Notes: generated by a model from the letters alone, not told the origin. A DNA stretch of 10,447 nucleotides from Opitutales bacterium UBA7389 (GCA_002474325.1 DKNL01000213.1:1-10447); one strand, 5' to 3'. Shown: positions 1-7,639, counted from the first letter of the stretch. Numbers and translations are program-made.

Positions 1-1
1 G

Positions 2-2248
2 GGCTGTGCCCGCTGCCACGACCACAAATACGATCCAATTACCCAGAAAGACTTCTACAGTCTTTTCGCGTTTTTCAACAATGTCGATGAGCATGGTCAG
101 GACGGAACAATCGCTCCCACCCCGAATATGGATATCTATACCCTGGGAAGCGAAGCCGAGCACGAACGCCTCCAGGATGCATTGGCTGATGTTGAGAAAA
201 GGATTCGCAATATGCCCGCGAAACGGTATCAGGATTTCCAGGATTGGGTCAATCTTGCGGCCCGAGAGCGAGCGGAATCGATCAAGCAATTGAATGAGCT
301 TCCTTCCCCAGATCTGCATTTGACTTTCGATTGGGAAGAAAATCGAACGACGCTGGATGCTCGTAATCCGAATAGGAAAGCCATCCTTACTGGCCGTTCG
401 GAAAATGATGCGCGGTTAGTTGATGAAGCCTTATATGGTTCAGGGCTGCGTTTGACCAGAACGGGCTATGCTAGAGTCGAGAATGCTCATGGAAGTTCCT
501 TTGACTCCAAGCACCCGCGAACGTGGCTGGCTCAGATTCATGCTCCTCGCGTTTTTGCTGGCTCGGAAGGTCCGGTTCTAGCCATGACTGAAAAGGATAC
601 GCTTAGAGGATACCGTATTATGCTGGAGGATACGGGTCGTGGGCAAGATTTTAGAATATCCTTCCAGCTAATGCTAGATCGTGATCAAGAATTGGGTATC
701 GAGGTAGTCTCTGGGTCGGTGATCGAACCGCGCGAGCCTGTTCGTATCGGGGTGTCCTGGGATGGAAGCCATAGAGCGGATGGGGGAGGAATATATGTAA
801 ATGGAGAAGTGGCAAAGACCACTGTTCTCATGGATAATCTCGATTCGCCGATTATTAGCGACTTGCCCCTTCTGATCGGTAGCAGGGCGGAAAAAGATGC
901 TCGGGAATTCCTTCGAGATGCGACTTTGAACAACGGTATTATCGATGACGTTCAGATTTTCGATGAATCCCTAACCCCGCCCCAAATCGTAAAACTCTCG
1001 ACTGCGGAACCTATCGATTCTCTCCTAGCCAATTTGAGACCGTCTGCTCGAAAGGCTCTTGAAATCGAGTGGATTAGCCAGGATAGCGAGGGGAGGAAGT
1101 TGCTTAACGAATCGGCTGCAAAAGAGCGCGAGTTGAATCGATTTGAATCGGAGCTGATCACCCGGGTTAGCATTATGGAAGAAACGCCGGATCTACGTCC
1201 ATCGTACATTTTAAAGAGGGGTGCCTATGATCAACCCGATACGAGCGAAGAGCTGCAGCCGGAAACCTTGGAAGCCTTGTCACCCATGAAGCCGAGTTTG
1301 CCAAGGAACCGGTTGGGCTTAGCCAAATGGATAGTGGATCCAGAAAATCCGCTCACGGCCCGCGTTGCTGTGAACCGCTACTGGCAAATGTATTTTGGCA
1401 ATGGCTTAGTGAAGACGGCTGAGGATTTCGGGTCTCAAGGAGAGTCGCCGAGTCACCCTGAGCTGCTGGATTGGCTAGCCACTGAGTTTATTGATAGTGG
1501 CTGGAACATCAAAGCGATGCAAAAGCTAATTGTTATGAGTTCTGCTTATAGGCAATCTTCCAGGGTTACCAATGGGTTGTTGGAAAAGGATCCGGAGAAC
1601 AGACTGATCGCTCGCGGTCCGAGATATCGGCTCAACGGTCAATCGATTAGAGACCAAGCGCTAGCTGCATCCGGGCTCTTAGTAGAGCGCATTGGCGGAC
1701 CTCCAGTGATGCCCTATCAGCCGGAAGGCCTTTGGGACGAAATTAACGCCAAGGGCTACAAGTACATCGTGAGTGATGGCGATGACTTGTATCGGAGAAG
1801 TATGTACACGTTTTGGCGACGTACCGTGCCGCCTCCATCTATGATGAATTTCGACAATGCTTCCCGAGAAGCCTGCTCGGTATTGACCGCCCGGACGAAT
1901 ACGCCTCTGCAAGCATTGAATCTGATGAATGACGAACAATTCGTGGAAGCTTCACGATCACTGGCCGAACGCATGTTGCGAGAAGGTGGGAGTTCATCAG
2001 ACGCGCAAATCGCTTACGGACATAAGTTGGTGCTCAGCAGAAATCCAGAGCCTGACGTCTTGAATCTTCTTACTGATGGCCATCGGAATTATTTGGATAC
2101 CTACGAAGCAAATCCCGATCAGGCGAACGAGTTGATAGCAATAGGGGCATCGTCGCCAAGCCACGATATAGAGGCTCCCGAACTCGCCGCCATGTCGGTA
2201 GTTGCTAACGTGCTACTAAACCTAGACGAAACGCTTACGAAGGAGTAG
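2..2248 (+). CDS. DUF1549-LamG-DUF1553 protein (PSCyt2/PSD1 type), 5'-truncated by the window edge
   Basis: The frame is open from base 2, so the true start lies outside the window; 748 residues are visible. The first visible residues, CARCHDHKYDPITQKDFY, carry a CxxCH haem-binding-like motif and are the hallmark end of the DUF1549 (PSCyt2) domain. Visible residues about 118-334 form a LamG/concanavalin-like beta-sandwich ending in IIDDVQIFDESLTPPQI. From about residue 400 the DUF1553 (PSD1) domain follows, with RNRLGLAKWIVDPENPLTAR, VNRYWQMYFGNGLV, the DFGSQGESPSHPELLDWLA segment and the family-typical end VLLNLDETLTKE. An ATG at 128 lies inside the domain and is not the start. These proteins are usually exported and often carry an N-terminal cytochrome-like domain; their reaction is unknown. 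The DUF1501 gene begins four bases after the stop, so the two are one operon. Family assignment is secure, function is not. Confidence 0.95.
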   Translation, partial: GCARCHDHKYDPITQKDFYSLFAFFNNVDEHGQDGTIAPTPNMDIYTLGSEAEHERLQDALADVEKRIRNMPAKRYQDFQDWVNLAARERAESIKQLNELPSPDLHLTFDWEENRTTLDARNPNRKAILTGRSENDARLVDEALYGSGLRLTRTGYARVENAHGSSFDSKHPRTWLAQIHAPRVFAGSEGPVLAMTEKDTLRGYRIMLEDTGRGQDFRISFQLMLDRDQELGIEVVSGSVIEPREPVRIGVSWDGSHRADGGGIYVNGEVAKTTVLMDNLDSPIISDLPLLIGSRAEKDAREFLRDATLNNGIIDDVQIFDESLTPPQIVKLSTAEPIDSLLANLRPSARKALEIEWISQDSEGRKLLNESAAKERELNRFESELITRVSIMEETPDLRPSYILKRGAYDQPDTSEELQPETLEALSPMKPSLPRNRLGLAKWIVDPENPLTARVAVNRYWQMYFGNGLVKTAEDFGSQGESPSHPELLDWLATEFIDSGWNIKAMQKLIVMSSAYRQSSRVTNGLLEKDPENRLIARGPRYRLNGQSIRDQALAASGLLVERIGGPPVMPYQPEGLWDEINAKGYKYIVSDGDDLYRRSMYTFWRRTVPPPSMMNFDNASREACSVLTARTNTPLQALNLMNDEQFVEASRSLAERMLREGGSSSDAQIAYGHKLVLSRNPEPDVLNLLTDGHRNYLDTYEANPDQANELIAIGASSPSHDIEAPELAAMSVVANVLLNLDETLTKE
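2240..2245 (+). promoter_or_regulatory. Shine-Dalgarno site of the DUF1501 gene
   Basis: AAGGAG lies six bases before the ATG at 2252 and overlaps the last codons of the preceding gene. It fixes the DUF1501 start at 2252 rather than at the internal ATG (2288) just before the twin-arginine motif, and it shows tight coupling of the two genes. Confidence 0.8.
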
Positions 2249-2251
2249 ACC

Positions 2252-3700
2252 ATGCCGATGGACCCACTCACCGAATCACAACTTCTCATGAACCGACGCC
2301 AGTTTTTCGGAAAGACCACGACTGGTCTTGGAACTGCAGCTCTTGGCAGTTTGCTTGGCCGGGAGCTGATGGCAGATGACGCCCTAGGCAAGTCGTTTCC
2401 CAATTTTCCCCCTAAGGCGAAACGCGTTATTTATTTGTTCCAATCCGGAGCTCCTTCCCAACTGGATCTTTTTGATTGGAAGCCGGAGCTTAGGAAACGG
2501 TTCGCGACGGATTTGCCGGATTCTGTCCGCGGAGATCAGCGCGTTACTGGAATGACTGTTGGGCAAAAGCGTTTCCCCATAGCCCCCACGATATACGATT
2601 TCAAACAGCGTGGAAATAGCGGGGCTTGGGTTAGCGAGCTCATGCCCAATATCGCACGTATTTCTGATAAACTATGCTTCATCAAGTCGATGTACACGGA
2701 GGCCATCAATCATGATCCGGCTATTACCTTTTTCCAAACGGGATCCCAAATCGCCGGTCGCCCAAGTGTGGGATCCTGGCTATCCTACGGTCTCGGCAGC
2801 ATGAACGACAATCTACCTGCTTTCGTTGCCATGGTGTCAAGTGGAACGGGGCGTCCAGGAGGCCAGCCGCTTTACGATCGACTCTGGGGGAGCGGTTTCT
2901 TGCCCACGACCCATCAGGGGATTCGCTTTCGTGGCGTTGGAGATCCTGTATTGTATTTGAATAATCCAGACGGTATAGATCAGTCTACCCGCCGACGGAT
3001 GCTGGACAATCTGAACGCCATCAACCAGAAGAAATATGAGGAATCAGGCGATCCCGAAGTAGCCACACGCATTGCCCAATACGAGTTGGCTTACCGAATG
3101 CAGGCATCGGTGCCGGAGTTGACTGATCTGTCCTCGGAGCCAGAATCGACTTTCGAAGCCTATGGGCCCGAGTCGAGAAAGCGAGGCACATTCGCTAGTA
3201 ACTGCATCTTGGCACGGCGGCTTGTCGAGCGCGATGTACGCTTCGTGCAGCTTTTCCATATGGGTTGGGATCAGCATAAGATCTTGCCGAATCAGATACC
3301 GGGACAGTGCTACGATACGGATCAGGGATCTGCTGCTTTAATTGAAGACTTAGAAACACGCGGTTTACTTGAAGATACACTAGTGATTTGGGGAGGAGAG
3401 TTTGGGCGCACCGTCTATTGCCAAGGGACATTAACCGAAGATAATTACGGGCGGGATCATCATCCGCGTTGCTTTACGATTTTTATGGCCGGAGCTGGAG
3501 TGAAGCCAGGCATCACTCATGGCGAAACTGATGATTTTGGATACAATATTACCCAGGATCCGGTTCATGTGCACGATTTACACGCAACAATGCTGCATTT
3601 GCTGGGCATCGATCACAAGCGATTGACTTTTAAATTCCAAGGCCGCCATTACCGTTTAACCGATGTTCACGGACACCTGGTTCCAGATATAATGGCTTAA
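2252..3700 (+). CDS. DUF1501 family protein, Tat-exported
   Basis: A 482-residue protein of the DUF1501 family, which belongs to the alkaline phosphatase/sulfatase-like fold. Residues 13-37 are a twin-arginine signal: MNRRQFFGK followed by a small, hydrophobic GLGTAALGSLLG stretch, so a folded protein is expected to cross the inner membrane. Family motifs are present in order: KRVIYLFQSGAPSQLDLFDW (about 51-70), NHDPAITFFQTGS, the metal-type cluster HMGWDQH (H336, D340, H342), WGGEFGRT (380-387), GRDHHP (400-405) and HVHDLHATMLHLLG (from 439). The histidines and aspartates resemble a metal site, but no activity is established for the family. It is cotranscribed with the DUF1549/DUF1553 gene, a standard pairing in Planctomycetes and Verrucomicrobia, where the partners are thought to act together outside the cytoplasm. 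The length is normal and no damage is seen. Confidence 0.95.
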   Translation: MPMDPLTESQLLMNRRQFFGKTTTGLGTAALGSLLGRELMADDALGKSFPNFPPKAKRVIYLFQSGAPSQLDLFDWKPELRKRFATDLPDSVRGDQRVTGMTVGQKRFPIAPTIYDFKQRGNSGAWVSELMPNIARISDKLCFIKSMYTEAINHDPAITFFQTGSQIAGRPSVGSWLSYGLGSMNDNLPAFVAMVSSGTGRPGGQPLYDRLWGSGFLPTTHQGIRFRGVGDPVLYLNNPDGIDQSTRRRMLDNLNAINQKKYEESGDPEVATRIAQYELAYRMQASVPELTDLSSEPESTFEAYGPESRKRGTFASNCILARRLVERDVRFVQLFHMGWDQHKILPNQIPGQCYDTDQGSAALIEDLETRGLLEDTLVIWGGEFGRTVYCQGTLTEDNYGRDHHPRCFTIFMAGAGVKPGITHGETDDFGYNITQDPVHVHDLHATMLHLLGIDHKRLTFKFQGRHYRLTDVHGHLVPDIMA

Positions 3701-3779
3701 TTTATGGGTCAAAGAAGGGAGTCGCTCAACTTGGAGGCGGCTAAGCCTGGCGAGCCAAGGAAATCGACAAAGCGTCGGT

Positions 3780-4001
3780 TTGCATACAAAATTCGATCTA
3801 TGGGAGCCTGGTAAATTCGTCGACCCGCACGAAGCCTACTTTGACTGCGAAGGCAATATCTTCGTTGCAGAATGGGTTGTCACCAGCCGTGTAAGCATGC
3901 GAGTTAAGATTGGTAAGTATAAGAAAAAATTACACATTATATTGTTCGAAACGGAGCGTGTCCACTGCCGTGTGCGTTTTAGGGTCAGTTTTGTAGCCTG
4001 A
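3780..4001 (+). pseudogene. C-terminal relic of an NHL-repeat/beta-propeller protein
   Basis: A 73-codon open frame with a possible TTG start. Its first ~38 residues read like the last blade of an NHL protein: GKFVDPHEAYFDCEGNIFVA then EWVVTSRV. The end of the intact NHL gene on the other strand (residues 291-317) shares this spacing: G-x-F, H, Y, aromatic-D, GN, V, W and R. After R37 the frame turns into basic, low-information sequence, as expected where the homology stops. The frame stays open upstream to the previous stop codon but shows no propeller-like residues before about codon 5. No signal peptide or earlier blade is present. I read it as the surviving tail of a second NHL gene that ran on the plus strand. 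It fills most of the 310 bases between the DUF1501 stop and the next gene. It could instead be a small expressed orphan, which seems less likely. Confidence 0.5.
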
Positions 4002-4010
4002 CAAATCAAA

Positions 4011-4991
4011 TTACCATTTTACTCGTGCAAGCTTCATGATGCGGCCGTCTATGTTCCAGTCTTGGACGTAGAGGTTGCCGTCCTTATCCCAATAGGATCC
4101 GTGCGTTCCAGAAAAAACCCCTTCCACCCAGTCTTCTTGGCGGACTTTATACAACGATTCGCCAGGGTCTGATTTGTAACCGAGAACGGATACGACAGAA
4201 TTCTTCTTGTCGAGTATATACAAGCGGCCATCGAGGCTGGGCACCGATACGTATTCGCCTTGGATCGCGATAGATGTTGGCATGTTCAATCTAGTCGCTG
4301 CTTCCTCTATGAAATTTCCGTCGAGGTCGTAGTGTAGGAGTCGTCCGATTGGAAAATGGTTACGATCACAGATAAGCAGGCGCGGCGGATCGTAGCGAGT
4401 ATCTAAGGTCATGCCGTGTGGCGTGTGGAACTCTTTGAGACCATCGCCCTTCTTGCCGAAGTGGCTGAGGTATTTGCCATTCTTATCGTACCTGAAAATG
4501 ATATTGCTCGCGTAGCCGTCGGATAGAAAAATGTCGCCGTTTGGAGCGACGGTGATCGCAGTCGGTTTAAGGCCAGTCAGGGCGAGTCCCGACTCGTTTT
4601 TCAGACCTATTTCCAGAACGATTTTTCCGGAAATCGTTTCGAATTTTATTCCGAACCCAGCTTTGTTTCGGGCCCCGTATATGTATTCGATCCCATCCTC
4701 ATCGCGGATCTCCATATCGTGGATGCTGCTATGTTCCTCGTCGATGAAAGTGCGGATAACTTCACCAGCCGGATTAAAAACGACGACGCCCTTGATGGCG
4801 CTTGTATATATGTTACCCGCCTTGTCGATAACGACGGAGCCATGGGTGGGACCGAGTACTGATTTACCATCTGTCCCGAGCCCCCAGCCGGTAACAGTAT
4901 CGAAGGTCATTATACCGCTTCCCATACGGACAGAGCCGAACGAGGTTGCCAGGATAGAGAGCAGGGCGAAAGTAACGATCGATTGTTTCAT
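4011..4991 (-). CDS. Secreted NHL-repeat/six-bladed beta-propeller protein
   Basis: A 326-residue protein starting at the ATG whose complement is 4989-4991. Residues 1-20 (MKQSIVTFALLSILATSFGS) form a Sec-type signal peptide, placing the mature protein outside the cytoplasm. Blades with the NHL pattern 'small residues, D-x-x-GN/GD-I-hydrophobic-V/S-D' appear at about 48-80 (VVIDKAGNIYTS), 141-178 (ITVAPNGDIFLSDGYASNII), 188-230 (PHGMTLDTRYDPPRLLICDR, RLLHYDLDGNF), 237-262 and 293-322 (SYWDKDGNLYVQDWNIDGRI). The fold suits binding or, in peptidyl-hydroxyglycine lyase-like relatives, catalysis; nothing here identifies a ligand. No good Shine-Dalgarno sequence precedes the start. The alpha/beta-hydrolase gene lies 127 bases upstream in the same direction, so cotranscription is possible but not shown. 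Family confident, function unknown. Confidence 0.85.
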   Translation of the reverse strand: MKQSIVTFALLSILATSFGSVRMGSGIMTFDTVTGWGLGTDGKSVLGPTHGSVVIDKAGNIYTSAIKGVVVFNPAGEVIRTFIDEEHSSIHDMEIRDEDGIEYIYGARNKAGFGIKFETISGKIVLEIGLKNESGLALTGLKPTAITVAPNGDIFLSDGYASNIIFRYDKNGKYLSHFGKKGDGLKEFHTPHGMTLDTRYDPPRLLICDRNHFPIGRLLHYDLDGNFIEEAATRLNMPTSIAIQGEYVSVPSLDGRLYILDKKNSVVSVLGYKSDPGESLYKVRQEDWVEGVFSGTHGSYWDKDGNLYVQDWNIDGRIMKLARVKW

Positions 4992-5118
4992 ATTATTGGG
5001 ATTGAAGGATTCATGAGAAAGGTTCTTGATGCAATTTTCGATCCTTGGGCTGCGGAAATTGGCTCGACTGTTCCAGGAATTAGGACCTGCGTCGAACGAT
5101 ACGGGTGAGTCATTACAA

Positions 5119-5853
5119 TTAGCTACATTGCTTCTTTAGCCAATTCACAACCTCCTCCAATTGCTGTTGACGGTGATTATTGAAGCTGTGGTCAGCACCC
5201 GCGATAACGAAGTGATCGACTCGGTCACCGAGCCGCTCTTTGACTACTTCGCTGTCTTGGGGAAGTACGACGTCGTCTACGCTGCCGTGGAGTAGTAGCC
5301 AGGGTACTTTCACGCGATCGGTTTCCTTGATTACCGAGCCGACGATTTCGCAGAGGTCGGTCATGAAGGCTTGCGAGAGCGGGCAGCTTTCTTCTTCCCA
5401 CATGCAGCTTTGCTCGGGGATTTCCCCGCCGAATTCCGTTTCTGCGAATTTCCTGGTATCGACCATTCCAGCCAGAGACACAAGGCATCTTATCCGGTTG
5501 TCTCGCGCGGCCGACAACACACCGATCGCCGCACCCATACTGTGGCCAATGTAGGCGATTTTCTTGCTGCCGACTGCATCCATCACCGCTTTGAGATCTT
5601 CGACCCCTTTCGAAATGCAGGATTCGCGGAAGTCGCCTTCCGATTCCCCGTTACCCGAAAATGAAAAAGTCAAGACGCTGAAACCTGCTTGATTGAGTTC
5701 TTTGGCCGTAAGAGCGATTACCGGGCGGCTTCGATTGCCGGTTACGCCATGGCCGAGCAAGACTATCCAGTCAGAGAAGTGTGCGTTTCCTTCTGCGAAC
5801 CAGTAGTCTATCTTCTCGCTGAGCTCGTTCCGAATTTCTAGAATCATGATCAT
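5119..5853 (-). CDS. Alpha/beta-hydrolase (serine esterase/peptidase-like)
   Basis: A 244-residue cytoplasmic alpha/beta-hydrolase without a signal peptide. The oxyanion region is LLGHGVTGNRSRP (32-44). The nucleophile elbow is GHSMG with Ser105. The acid is Asp193 in HGSVDD (189-194), and the catalytic base is His222 in ADHSFN. All triad residues are in the usual order and spacing. The early part (GFSVLTFSFSGNGESEGDF) resembles the serine aminopeptidase S33/Hydrolase_4 group (YqiA/FrsA-like enzymes), which act on small esters or amides; the substrate cannot be told. Two in-frame ATGs are six bases apart. The first, at 5853, has AAAGG six bases upstream; the second, at 5847, has CAGG eight bases upstream, so either may be used. 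The gene is followed after 127 bases by the NHL gene in the same direction. Confidence 0.88.
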   Translation of the reverse strand: MIMILEIRNELSEKIDYWFAEGNAHFSDWIVLLGHGVTGNRSRPVIALTAKELNQAGFSVLTFSFSGNGESEGDFRESCISKGVEDLKAVMDAVGSKKIAYIGHSMGAAIGVLSAARDNRIRCLVSLAGMVDTRKFAETEFGGEIPEQSCMWEEESCPLSQAFMTDLCEIVGSVIKETDRVKVPWLLLHGSVDDVVLPQDSEVVKERLGDRVDHFVIAGADHSFNNHRQQQLEEVVNWLKKQCS

Positions 5854-5859
5854 GACCTG

Positions 5860-5877
5860 CCTTTCCCGCGGGGAAGG
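5860..5877 (-). promoter_or_regulatory. 18-base near-perfect palindrome covering the hydrolase ribosome binding site
   Basis: On the plus strand the bases read CCTTTCCCGCGGGGAAGG, an inverted repeat with 8 of 9 pairs matching, the exception being a T opposite G. In the hydrolase mRNA the 3' arm contains AAAGG, the likely Shine-Dalgarno sequence six bases before the ATG. It could be an operator for a dimeric repressor, or an RNA hairpin masking the ribosome binding site if a few central bases form a loop. The symmetry is seen; the role is inferred. Confidence 0.4.
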
Positions 5878-5881
5878 TCAG

Positions 5882-6249
5882 TTAGGCGAAGCCAGATTTG
5901 TCATAGTAACCCAAGATTTCTGTTTGTAGGGCTTCGTCGTGGAGGTAGTGGGTAATCTGAAGGTTAATTTTGGCGATATTTGCAGCGTCGAGGTAGGCGT
6001 ATTACGCTGATAGGCTCTGCTGAGCTGGTGGGTATTAGAGGAATGTATTCGCTTATGAATAATAATATTTAGAGGTTTATAACTCTTCGTGACTTCCAAG
6101 AACTCAACAGCGTTTGAGTAAAGGGGGATTAAGGCAAGCATCCAATGATTGGCGAAATAGTTTTCCCTTTGCACTTTACACCGTAGTTGCTGTATGTGCT
6201 GCTTTAGGCTGTTATCTTGTGCCCGTTCACAAGCGAGGTTTCTACACTG
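5882..6249 (-). pseudogene. Possible frameshifted small gene of unknown function
   Basis: This covers most of the 550-base gap between the hydrolase and the enolase-like gene. On the minus strand one frame is open from 6249 downwards and looks protein-like until about 6000, with ENYFANHWMLALIPLYSNAV and EFLEVTKSYKPLN. A GTG at 6174 is a possible start. Past about 6000 this frame becomes a Thr/Ser/Pro-rich string typical of out-of-frame reading. At the same point another frame, 6001 to the TAA at 5882-5884, gives a convincing amphipathic 39-residue end: DAANIAKINLQITHYLHDEA then LQTEILGYYDKSGFA. One short indel near 5990-6005 would join them into a protein of roughly 97 residues ending in GYYDKSGFA. 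I do not recognise the family. A chance pattern is possible. Confidence 0.3.
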
Positions 6250-6403
6250 CTAAATTCTTAAGCCGACCTTTTTGAGGTGTGTGGGAAAAATCCTATTTTT
6301 GTCATAAAACGAAAAATCCGCATCCCTTGTGTTAGAGACAAAAAACTACGTTTTGATCTAGAGACTCCTCTCCATTGACAGCGAAGGAAAAGTCCGGCAT
6401 TGG

Positions 6404-7579
6404 ATGCATTCGATGACTAAGCTGACACGACGCGAATCCCTATCGAAGATAGCCTCACTGGCGGGTCTGGGTTTAGCAGGGGCAGCGCTAAGTGAGGCGA
6501 ATGGGGCTACATCGAAATCAGGTATTAGCCAGAAGATTACACGTTACGAAGTCATTCCGGTTCGCGTCCCGATGCATGAGCGCGTGCGAGAGATCTTCGC
6601 GGAAGTTTATCGCAAGCAAGGGATCGACCGTGATTTCTACGATTCGACGTTGGTAAAATTGTACACGGACGAAGGTTTGGTGGGATCGGCCGATGCCCTG
6701 CTAAATGTATCGGACTCTTTGGGCTCTGTCCCCAAGGCGGAAGAGATTTGCAGGAAACTTGTTGGCCGATCGCCTTGGGAATTTCTGCATGATGATGAGC
6801 TTGGCGGCATACTCATGGCGATTTACGATCTCGTTGGACAGGCTGCCGGTCTATCCGTTTCCCGCTTGTTCTCCTCCCAGCCCAAAGAGCGGATTGTCCA
6901 GGCTTGGTGGAGCCAGTGTTTTCCTCCCAATTTGATGGCCCTGGAAGCAAAGCTTGGATACGAATTGGGATACAGGCTCTATAAAGTAAAAGCTCGGCCA
7001 TTCGAGGATCCGTTTGAGCAAGCGGCCGCGATCCAATCGGCTACGGGTATGGACATGAAAGTTTGGGCCGATGCTAACGGAACGATAGGAACGGTGGATC
7101 AAGCCTTGGCGTTCGGTGAGGGGATCGGAAAGTTCCCCCAATACGCAGGGATTGAGTCGCCATGCCAAGGAGCCAAGGTGGAAGACTATCGAGCGCTGAA
7201 AGGTCTGTTTCCCTTGCCGCTTGCCGAACACATTCCTTCAGATCCTATGCCATTTATTCGTGAAGAGCTGCTCGGGGCCTTGGTCGTTGGTGGCCCGATT
7301 GGGAAAAGCCTGGTGCAACGAGCCCTAATGGCAGAAGTCACAGGTGTCCCTATTTGGCTGCAGCACAGTATTTTCACTGGAGTCGCCCAAGTATTTCAAG
7401 CCCATCAAGTAGCAGCGTACCCAGGCATTACGCACGGTGTTAGCATCACGCATGTGATTCAGGATGATTTGATGGTCGAGTCCTTTGAGATGAAGAATGG
7501 CCTTTACCAGGTACCGACACTACCGGGCATAGGAGTTCGCTTTGATGACAATGCCATTGAGCGGTATCGGAGAGGGTAG
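6404..7579 (+). CDS. Mandelate racemase/muconate lactonizing-like enolase-superfamily enzyme, Tat-exported
   Basis: A 391-residue enolase-superfamily protein. Residues 6-35 form a twin-arginine signal, LTRRESLSKIASLAGLGLAG, and the mature enzyme begins near 40. An N-terminal capping domain runs from KITRYEVIPVRVPMHERV to about 140, followed by a TIM barrel. Visible active-site elements are the KxK motif of strand 2 (YKVKA; K194, K196), a metal ligand D223 in WADANG, E251 in GIESP and probably E275 in LAEHIPSDP. Later barrel strands give ALVVGGPIGKSL and WLQHSIFTGVAQVFQAHQ, where H321 may be catalytic. I see no clear Lys of the muconate-type 'K on strand 6' nor a plain His-Asp dyad, so the reaction (epimerisation, dehydration or cycloisomerisation of a sugar acid or dipeptide) is open. 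The start at 6404 has only a distant AAGGA (6384); Met4 at 6413 is an alternative. The gene stands alone between two gaps. Confidence 0.88.
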   Translation: MHSMTKLTRRESLSKIASLAGLGLAGAALSEANGATSKSGISQKITRYEVIPVRVPMHERVREIFAEVYRKQGIDRDFYDSTLVKLYTDEGLVGSADALLNVSDSLGSVPKAEEICRKLVGRSPWEFLHDDELGGILMAIYDLVGQAAGLSVSRLFSSQPKERIVQAWWSQCFPPNLMALEAKLGYELGYRLYKVKARPFEDPFEQAAAIQSATGMDMKVWADANGTIGTVDQALAFGEGIGKFPQYAGIESPCQGAKVEDYRALKGLFPLPLAEHIPSDPMPFIREELLGALVVGGPIGKSLVQRALMAEVTGVPIWLQHSIFTGVAQVFQAHQVAAYPGITHGVSITHVIQDDLMVESFEMKNGLYQVPTLPGIGVRFDDNAIERYRRG

Positions 7580-7600
7580 GAGAGTCGTTACGGTAAGGGC

Positions 7601-7639
7601 AGACATGTTGCCTGTCTGGGATACAGGCTGGAAGCCTGT
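7601..7639. repeat. Tandem pair of 17-base palindromes (REP-like)
   Basis: Two hairpins of identical design lie 22 bases after the enolase-like stop. The first, AGACATGTTGCCTGTCT (7601-7617), has 7-base arms with one mismatch and a 3-base loop. The second, ACAGGCTGGAAGCCTGT (7623-7639), has perfect 7-base arms and a 3-base loop. Five bases separate them, and their starts are 22 bases apart. The arms are related (ACAGG or its near match in both). From memory, 'acaggctggaagcctgt' units recur between genes in Planctomycetes and Verrucomicrobia, which suggests a dispersed REP/MITE-like element. It may also end or stabilise the upstream transcript, though no T-run follows. Confidence 0.6.

Noticed and set aside
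6..293. Open frame at the left edge overlapping the DUF1549 gene
   Set aside because: The protein has no family character, and the overlapping frame has unmistakable DUF1549 motifs.
3730..3759. CTTGG/CCAAG pair as a terminator of the DUF1501 operon
   Set aside because: The stem is only five bases with a 20-base loop and no T-run; too weak to call.
5013..5108. 31-codon plus-strand frame beginning ATGAGAAAGG, preceded by GAAGGA
   Set aside because: The purine-rich site is too close to the ATG (three bases), no gene follows on that strand, and the peptide resembles nothing I know.
4988..5113. 41-codon minus-strand frame whose TGA overlaps the ATG of the NHL gene
   Set aside because: It has no Shine-Dalgarno sequence and no recognisable protein character; the ATGA overlap is probably chance.
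5881..5887. GTTAGGC next to a palindrome, resembling an integron attC core site
   Set aside because: No matching partner core (RYYYAAC) lies at the right distance on either side, and there is no cassette structure or integrase.
5878..6174. 98-codon minus-strand open frame read as one intact gene
   Set aside because: Its second half is a Thr/Ser/Pro-rich string typical of out-of-frame reading, while another frame there looks coding; a broken gene is the better explanation.
6299..6304. TTGTCA as a -35 box for the enolase-like gene
   Set aside because: No acceptable -10 hexamer lies 16-18 bases downstream, and sigma-70 spacing in this group is uncertain.
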